Source: Hsuehochloa calcarea (taxonomy: Eukaryota > Streptophyta > Magnoliopsida > Poales > Poaceae). Taken from it: 64,000 bases of DNA. Shown piece by piece: positions 57,580-64,000 of the stretch (position 1 is its first letter; each line of letters begins with the position of its first letter). The stretch spans positions 23,903,045 through 23,967,044 of the forward strand of contig CM070603.1 in NCBI GenBank assembly GCA_036346395.1. The letters run 5' to 3'. The notes beneath the pieces are model-generated. The model had not been told where the DNA came from and did no database searches. It saw nothing but the letters and a program-made list of their open reading frames with translations. Both the position numbers and the translations under genes were made by a program.

Positions 57580-59958
57580 GTGAAATAGATTGCCCTTAAT
57601 TAGGGTTGCTTGCTGTTTGAACAAAATTAATGATGCCAAAGTACAGCATTTGATACTATGCAGATTGCGTACTAGGTGTGTAGTACTATCTAATATTCAT
57701 ATATACGATCAGTCTATTTTGTTCTTTCAATTCATTAAATTGCATGACTAGAATATACGCCACTTCAACATTTCATGTAGGTCAGAGACACCCGTCAATT
57801 GAGGTAAGATCTCAACCCTAGCTTGTACTGTTTTCCTGCAAAAAAAATTCTCACCCTACCATTCATTGATCAGACTGAGCTGAAAGGACACATTTGCCTT
57901 GACACCCCCACAACCCTCCCAATCAAAAACATCGCATCCTATTCCTACCTACATTTCACTGATCAAGAAAAAGACAAGAAACCTACATATATTAAAAGAA
58001 AACATTAATTATATAATTTATAGCGGTCCAATTTTTTTTTAAAAAAAAAAAACTATGCACCGGCATCCTCGGCTGTGCCATTAATAGTAAAGCCGGGCAT
58101 GAGTTCTGAGAAAATCTGATCAGTATTCAACATTCAGGATGAGCTATGCGAGGCTAGCTCAGCTTTTTCCCCCCTGCACGTATTCTCTTTTTTTCCCCCT
58201 CTATCACTCGGTTTAATCCCAGCCGTACGTTAGAGGCTTGAATATTGAATGGCCGCGGAAGTGTCAAAAGGCAAGCCTAGCCATGCCTTTACAATTCAGC
58301 GCGAGGATCCGAATCCCCAAACTAGCTACTATAAGATTTTTTTGTTTATGTAACTCACCTCCTCGAAGCTGCTCCTGAACTGTGAGAAGCTGAACTCCTC
58401 AATGCCGGCGCCGGTGCCGTGGAACGCCGCGCCGATCACGTTGGAGGAGGCCATGGGCGCCACCCCCGCCGCCGCACGGTCCATCCTCTTCACCGCCGCG
58501 CCCGCCGCGTCCCCGACGCCGCACTGCCTCGGCTGCGTCTGATAGAAGATCTTGGAGACGACGAGCTCGCCCTCGCGCTCCTCCTCGGCCTCGCCGAGGT
58601 GGTACTGGTGCATCACCCAGTTAGTCTTCTCCGCCTTGCGGTGCTTGCCGAAGTTGGTGTAGAGCACGAGGATCTTCTTGCACCCCCTCTGCCGGCCGCC
58701 CACATTCACCGGCCGCGTCTTGCCGGTCTTATGCCACCGCGTCTCGCTCCACTGCTGCTGCTGCTGCGCCGCAGCTGGGGCGGGGCCCCCGGCCGATGAA
58801 GCGGCCCCGGAGGCATCGACGGTTGCCGCGGCGGCGGGCGGCTGGATCTTGCGGCGCTTGCGGTTGCCGGTGGTGTAGGCCTTGGAAGGGCGGTGGAAGA
58901 AATGGCGGCTCAGGCCGTCCTTGGTCACACCTGCATGGACATGGATGTCAGCATGTGTAGGTGCATGCATACACCAATGTGAGGATTAGTCATGTCTGTT
59001 TGGCTGTTTCGCTTTGGAAAAAGAGAGAGTGATGCAAGATCAGGCCACATTAGCTGTTGGAGGATATAACAACCTTGAGAGGAGGACAAAACCTAACTTT
59101 GGAAGATAGGGGCAGATCTCATGTCATATTTCATTCTAGAGAGAAAGAGAGAGAGATGTGCCACAACAACATTAATGTCGTACGTGCAGCAGGTGCGTAT
59201 TCTCTCTCTCTCTCTGAAGATTCCTACAGTGCATGAACTTGCAAATCTACCATTAATATATATGTGGAAATATGCGCATCAAGTATAATTGAAACAAATC
59301 CTGAAACACTGAAGATAATGTAAACTGAAGCTAGGAAAAGAAACTGAAAGTGCGAACCTCCAAAAATAAAACATTGTGTTCTAAAAAATGAGGAATTTTT
59401 AGGGAAAAAGAGGGGAACAGTACAGAGCACTCTTGTTGAAATTAGAAACGCCAGGCGGCCAGGCACATGCTAGCTGGGATAGATATGTCTAGATCAGTTT
59501 AGCTAATAACTAACCTGGCAATTTCTCAGGGTGGGTATAGCAGATGCCGTCCTCCCCCTCAATGGTGGGTATGAACTCGTCAATCAGAGGGTGTGACGCC
59601 GCCGCCACGCCGCCGGACCGGACTTTCGCCTCCAGGTGCTCAATCAGCTCCTGATCCGTCGGGTCGAACTTCACCCCAGCAGGCAGCCCCACCCAATCCT
59701 ACAATTATGCACCCATCCACACACACACACGCATGACTGAGAATCAAGAACTCCATCACACATGTATATATGTCAAAACCTAACAAAAGTTGCCAGCAGT
59801 CGTGCATATATATGATGTACCAGTTTCCGGTCGATCTTGTGGCCGCACCTCGGGCAGCAGCTCGACTCCGACATGTACTTGCGGTGCTCCTCGATCCTGG
59901 AGCCGATGAGGTGGTGGCCGCTGCCGCTGCTGGTTCCTGCTGCTGCTGCACCATCCAT
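56310..59958 (-). CDS. NAC075: NAC domain transcription factor, NAC075-like
   Basis: Six exons join to 454 codons plus stop: 59958-59821, 59698-59515, 58930-58359, 57332-57042, 56922-56824, 56390-56310, all with GT/AG introns. Residues 34-40 form a CCxxCGH cysteine motif. The NAC DNA-binding domain spans about 48-237: GLPAGVKFDPTDQEL, HPLIDEFIPTIEGEDGICY, LSRHFFHRPSKAYTTG, ETRWHKTGKTRPV, EKTNWVMHQYHLG. Exon 4 is His- and Ala-rich. Exon 5 carries SGLEEVIMGCTS and exon 6 ends EWQYPSFWPSDSQDHHG. These tails and the N-terminal cysteine motif match the NAC075 (ANAC075) group rather than SND2/NAC073, and Arabidopsis NAC075 has a similar length. Members regulate secondary wall and vascular programmes. 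Unusual: a 30-residue Ala/Gln-rich insert (138-167) inside the NAC domain. No stop or frame change is visible, so it is probably functional. The start is the ATG in AACCATGG. Confidence 0.93.
56770..56816. repeat. (GA)n microsatellite at the intron 5 donor
   Basis: About 23 GA units. On the minus strand this is a CT run that begins four bases after the GTAAGAACT donor sequence of NAC075 intron 5. Confidence 0.95.
57542..57577. repeat. (TA)n microsatellite in NAC075 intron 3
   Basis: Eighteen TA units within the 1026-bp intron 3. Confidence 0.95.
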
Positions 59959-60640
59959 GGTTGCCTGCAATTCTTCTCACTGCCCAGCAGAGGATAGTAG
60001 CACCCTGCTTATGGGCCTATGCATGATCACATGTGTGAGGGATTATTCACAAGGTGGAGGAGAGGAGGAGGACTGGAGGATAAGGAGGGAGATGGGGACA
60101 GGAGAGAGAGTGGGGAGAGGAAAGGGAAGGGAAGGGAAGGGAAGGGAAGGGAAGGAGGATGGTGGAGGGGGTTTTGAGGGAGTAATAAAGATTTGGAGAC
60201 CGGAATTCCATGTGTTGATCGCTTTAACTGAAGGGATAGAGAGAGAAAGGAAAAGCACAAGAAACACCTTTGGACATACGCTAGATCAAGCTGTCGCCCC
60301 CTCCCTCCACCTATCTCTAGAGAGAGACCTATGCATGCACACTTCTGTATTACTCAGTAATTAATACTGCTCTAGTAAATGCAGAATAAATTCAGTTGAT
60401 ACTCTAGTAATACTGAAATATTTTGTGCACATGTTTGCCAATTGTAGGATGTTGCAATGTTGGTTGGTCTAGTCCTACTTATGATGGTTCACTATGCCAT
60501 ATTTTTTAAATGAAAATATTTCCTAGTTTAAGTAAATGTTATTGTATTTAATAGTTATACTACCAACAATACTGTAGGAAAAAATAATTAGAATAATAGA
60601 AAGAAGCACATGTTACATACCGGCACCTATATAGGCATCC
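59959..60640 (-). promoter_or_regulatory. NAC075 upstream region
   Basis: This is all that separates the NAC start codon from CACTA-5. It includes a (GGGAA)n run of about six units (60122-60155), which on the sense strand is a CCTTCC-rich stretch typical of a grass 5' untranslated region, and GAGAGA clusters at 60100 and 60235. I could not fix a TATA box. Confidence 0.5.
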
Positions 60641-60659
60641 ACTACCGGAGACTGTGTAT

Positions 60660-61022
60660 TTACCGAGTGCCCCGACAATTACCGAGTGTCAAAAGTCGGG
60701 CACTTTCGGGCAATACTACCGAGTGCCAACACTCGGAAAACATAAACACCCGGTAGTAGACCGATTTACCGAGTCACCACACTCGGTAAATTAAGACACT
60801 CGTTAAAACTACAAGTTTACCGACGGGGCGCACTCGGTAAAGCAGACACTTTCGGTATTGAGGTGCCACGTCACCTAGGATAGCAACCGTCGCCAAGCGG
60901 CGTCACGGCATGTCATGTTTACAGTGTCACACTCGGTAATAATAAAGTTTTACAGTGTAAGTTCACAACACTCGGTAAACACTATCTTTTACCGAGTGTA
61001 TTGTCGCAACACTCGGTAAAAT
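60660..61022 (+). repeat. CACTA-5 terminal array, TTTACCGAGTG class
   Basis: About twelve arms of TTTACCGAGTG or CACTCGGTAAA. The AC/GT pair next to the core is consistent throughout this array. Confidence 0.85.
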
Positions 61023-61506
61023 TCAACCAAATTTCTTGTTTTCCCTTCATTCTTTTCCTCTATCCACATATGATATTTAGTACTCCATTCCAAAATATGG
61101 TGTTTATTTGATTTATTTACTATATTTCACAAAATTTTCATTCTTTATGAAAATTAGGTACATATCGTGTAAATTTAATTGTAATAATTAAAATCGAACT
61201 CGATAAATCACGAGATTGGAAGAATTAACATTGAAGCATACATCTATATTATAGAAAAATTTCATAACGTTTGAAGTATATTTACATTAAATCATTGCTT
61301 AACCAGGTACATCTTCCAAAGAGACACTAAACATTAACAATGACGAGTAGGATTTCTATTAAGAGTGAAATTCAACATTATGATTTGAACTTGGAATTTT
61401 TTAGATAGTAAATAGATGACATGTAATAGTTCATGTGAAAGTTTGGTGAATTTTATGATTAAATTGGCATTTTTTTCTTTTTAGTTTTGCATGAAATGAT
61501 GGATAC

Positions 61507-61622
61507 TTTGCCGAGTGCCTAGGGTTGGCACTCGGCAAACTAATAACTTTGCCGAGTGCGGCCATAGGGCACTCGGCAAAGTAATCTTTCTTAGAGTGCC
61601 CGATCGGCACTCGGCAAAGTTC
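61507..61622 (+). repeat. CACTA-5 inner array, TTTGCCGAGTGC class
   Basis: Three inverted pairs of CTTTGCCGAGTGC with GCACTCGGCAAAG sit immediately before the CT-rich leader. The arms differ from the outer array at the same position in both halves (GC for AC, GC for GT). Confidence 0.85.
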
Positions 61623-61639
61623 TTTATCCCTCACCACGT

Positions 61640-62240
61640 GCGCTCTCTCTCTTTCTCTCATTTCCCTTTCTTTCTCTTTATCCTCGCCCGCACGCTCGGC
61701 TTCGCCCAGCCTTCCCTCGCCCCGCCCGCTGCTCGCCCCCAGCGCCGCCCCCTCGCCCCTGCCTGCGCTTGCAGCCCGTGCCTTGGCCCCTCGCCCGCCT
61801 TTCACCTCGGCGCATCATCTCCCCTCTCCTTCTCCTTTCCATTGCCACGGCCCGCGTCTTCTCCCCCCCCGGCCGGCCTTCTTCTCCGCTCACTCGGCCT
61901 CCATCTCCTTCCCGCTGCCCGACCCTCTTCTCCCCCTCTCAAGATCCGCCTCTCACCCTCATTTCGCCGACCAGTAGTCCCCTCGGTCGAAGCTCCTTCC
62001 GCCCGGTCGTCCTCGTCGTCGCCCGCCCAACCAGCACCAGGAGCACCCTCGGCGCCCTCTCCTCCCGGTAGCCGGCCCGGCGCCTCCCGGCCGCCAAGGA
62101 CCCCTACCGTGCTGCTCCCCGTCTGCCCTCGGCTCCGTCGCCGGCTTTCTCCCGTGCTTCCCCGGCCGTCGCCACTCCGTACCCAGCGCCGCACCAGCCC
62201 TATTGCCACCTCCCTCAGCCTCCTCTCCTGGCCACCAATA
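61640..62240 (+). other. CACTA-5 GC/CT-rich leader
   Basis: Begins CGCTCTCTCTCTTTCTCTC and continues as strongly C-rich DNA with CGCC and CTCC runs. Overlapping open frames here are Pro/Ser/Arg-rich and unlike known domains, so I read this as an untranslated GC-rich first exon. Confidence 0.5.
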
Positions 62241-64000
62241 AGTATTGTGGCATACTTTGTTCGTCCCTTTGCATTTGTGCTATGCTAGTGATTCATTCAT
62301 TCTGTGATTGTCAATCTCTAGTACCAGGAGAAATTGCAAAGTAGTAATGGTGGGTTCAGTTGAATTGCTCTGTGATGATTGTCAAATCTGAAATCAAATT
62401 GATAATAGGAAACGATCTTGAGCTAAATCCTTTTGTTTTCTGTGGTCAGTTATAATCAGTAGCTTTGTTAATTACTTTCTGGTTTTCTGTTCTATCTGAA
62501 TATAGATTATCCTTGTATACTAATAGAGCTAGTTGATCTTCTATGAGATATTTGCATTGTTATCGATCAATTTGTAGATTAGGCTTATTCCTGATATATT
62601 CTTGTGAATTATCTTGAGATCACTTGCTCTGTTGTTCTGTTTTGATAATAGAGTGTATACTGTTTTCTTTGTGAATTTATTCACTCTGATGGCCATTTGA
62701 TAATCTGTAGACAGGAAGTTTAATCTACTACTTTGTGATAAAGTTGACATTTTAAATAGGAAAGTGTAGTTTAAGCTCAAGATCTGTTTTGTAATTATCA
62801 AATTTGTTTGGTGAAGATATATTGGTGATATCTTTGTGATGGTCAAGATTTTATCTCGTGCAACTAGCATTACGAGAGCAATATTCAGTTTTTAAATCTG
62901 AGCTTTGTGCTGATTTCTTCGGTGTACATATGGTATTTGTTGAGCATATTTTTCATTTTAAATGATATGCAGAAATTACTCTCCCTGGGGATGTTCCCGC
63001 AAATTTTGCAGGCTATGTGTCATCCTCATTTCCATATGCATCTGAATCCAAATTTTTCTTATGTCTATTTGGCTTTGACCTTTTGTACCTTTGCACTATA
63101 TGTCTTTGAAGAATCCAAGTGCAACTTTTTGAATCATGCAAACCAAGCTTTTATCATGCACTCCAGAAAACTTCTAGACACATTAAGGAAGTCATTGCTC
63201 CTATGTTGATTGATGGCGAATCCTCATCATCTTTGCATGGAAACTTTATCATGCTCAGAGTTCATGTTATTCCCTATTGCAGTAGTTCTTGATTTGTCTG
63301 ATGAACTTGCTCCAAAATGTACCGAACTGAACATTTATAGTATGGACGTTGCATAGTAGATTTACACGTGGTAGTCCAATACTGGGAATAGATGTGTTTT
63401 ATCTGAAACATATTTTATTTGTAAATATTCAAACCCCCTCTACCAGATTACTTGCAAGTTATAGGTGTGTCAATAAGCCTATATTTATCTCGCTTACGAT
63501 TTGGAGCCTCCATTCATATGTCTGTGCCATGACTTATTTTGATAATTTTCCTTGATAACTTGTCTGTATCTAGTCTAAAGCTCCTAACACATGAGGTCAG
63601 AAGTGTCTCATAGCAACATCAATGGGCTGAAAACCAATGAAAACTTTCAAGGTGTATTAGACAAACAAGATAACTTTCCACCTTTTTTAAATGAAAGAAT
63701 TAGGTACTTTCGTAGGCAGTGAAAGCCGCAGCTTGTTGATGAGAAATTGAGAATGTATGTCTACTGTTTATCCACTTTAGAACATTGTTTTATTCGGTCC
63801 AGGATCTTGTTAGGACATACATCATTTTGTCCACAGAAGACATAATGGATTAGTGATCATGCTGATTTGGATCCTAATTGATTGTATAACAACCAATTGC
63901 AGACATAATGAATTAGTGAGGCTGCGTTGTATTTTGGTAGAATACATCTTCTATGTGAATCGACCAATTGCAGACATTTTTCCTGATGACCGACTGGCAG
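62241..64000 (+). other. AT-rich intron-like DNA to window end
   Basis: No supportable coding exon. TTGCAGACAT-type strings recur near 63896 and 63970, giving possible acceptors, but no transposase motif follows within the window. Confidence 0.4.

Larger units (their letters stand above)
60641..64000 (+). mobile_element. CACTA-5: 5' part of a CACTA element running off the window
   Basis: Starts CACTACCGGAGACTGTG at 60641, preceded by ATC. Motif arrays follow, then a GC/CT-rich leader and AT-rich intron-like DNA to the window edge. No transposase domain is recognisable before 64000. The family is distinct from CACTA-4 in arm sequence (CGAGTG versus CGAGAG) but shares the CACTACCGG terminus. 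Confidence 0.8.

Noticed and set aside
61515..62288. 257-residue open frame in the CACTA-5 leader
   Set aside because: Its composition (Pro, Ser, Arg, Leu) follows the C-rich DNA, the opposite strand is equally open, and it starts inside motif arms.

Overview
This window is plant nuclear DNA, almost certainly from a grass and probably a panicoid. The evidence is spliced genes, long AT-rich intergenic DNA, nested LTR retrotransposons, LINE fragments and several CACTA (En/Spm) DNA transposons whose terminal motifs are typical of grass genomes. I see only one convincing intact host gene, a NAC transcription factor of the NAC075 type (56310-59958, minus strand, six coding exons). Almost everything else is transposon.

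Layout. 1-338 is the 3' end of a CACTA element (CACTA-1). 339-1638 is sparse; it may hold the last exon of an unrecognised minus-strand gene. 1639-3267 is a Copia LTR of BARE/Angela type, minus strand. Inside that Copia's internal region sits CACTA-2 (3296-14980, 11.7 kb, 3-bp target duplication CAT). CACTA-2 carries a decayed TNP2 transposase gene, an internal repeat array with a TATA box, a LINE-derived fragment flanked by a 247-bp direct repeat, and a second gene that joins a Ptta/En/Spm-type domain to a Ulp1-like cysteine protease domain. 15000-19351 is AT-rich DNA with small repeats, a possible SINE and a LINE 3' fragment. 19352-31352 is one minus-strand Gypsy element with 3.1-kb LTRs. 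It kept gag but lost pol, and two solo LTRs have inserted into it, one splitting gag and one splitting the primer binding site. 31353-33377 holds a possible 5' gene fragment. 33378-43143 is CACTA-3, a minus-strand relative of CACTA-2 that lacks its 5' terminus. 43520-54269 is CACTA-4, from a different family (TTTGCCGAGAGC repeats), minus strand. The NAC075-like gene follows, and CACTA-5 (TTTACCGAGTG / TTTGCCGAGTGC repeats) starts at 60641 and runs past the window end.

How it fits together. CACTA-2, -3 and -4 share one plan: terminal arrays of short paired inverted motifs, a TNP2 gene, then a second gene on the same strand. In CACTA-2 and CACTA-3 a second, internal array plus TATA box precedes the second gene. 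In CACTA-4 and CACTA-5 an inner array, separated from the terminal array by AT-rich DNA, abuts a GC- or CT-rich leader. This recalls the subterminal control region and GC-rich leader of maize Spm. All transposase genes seen here are broken by stops, frameshifts, deletions or a lost start codon. The NAC gene is squeezed between two CACTA elements: about 2.0 kb lies between its stop codon and CACTA-4, and about 0.7 kb between its start codon and CACTA-5.
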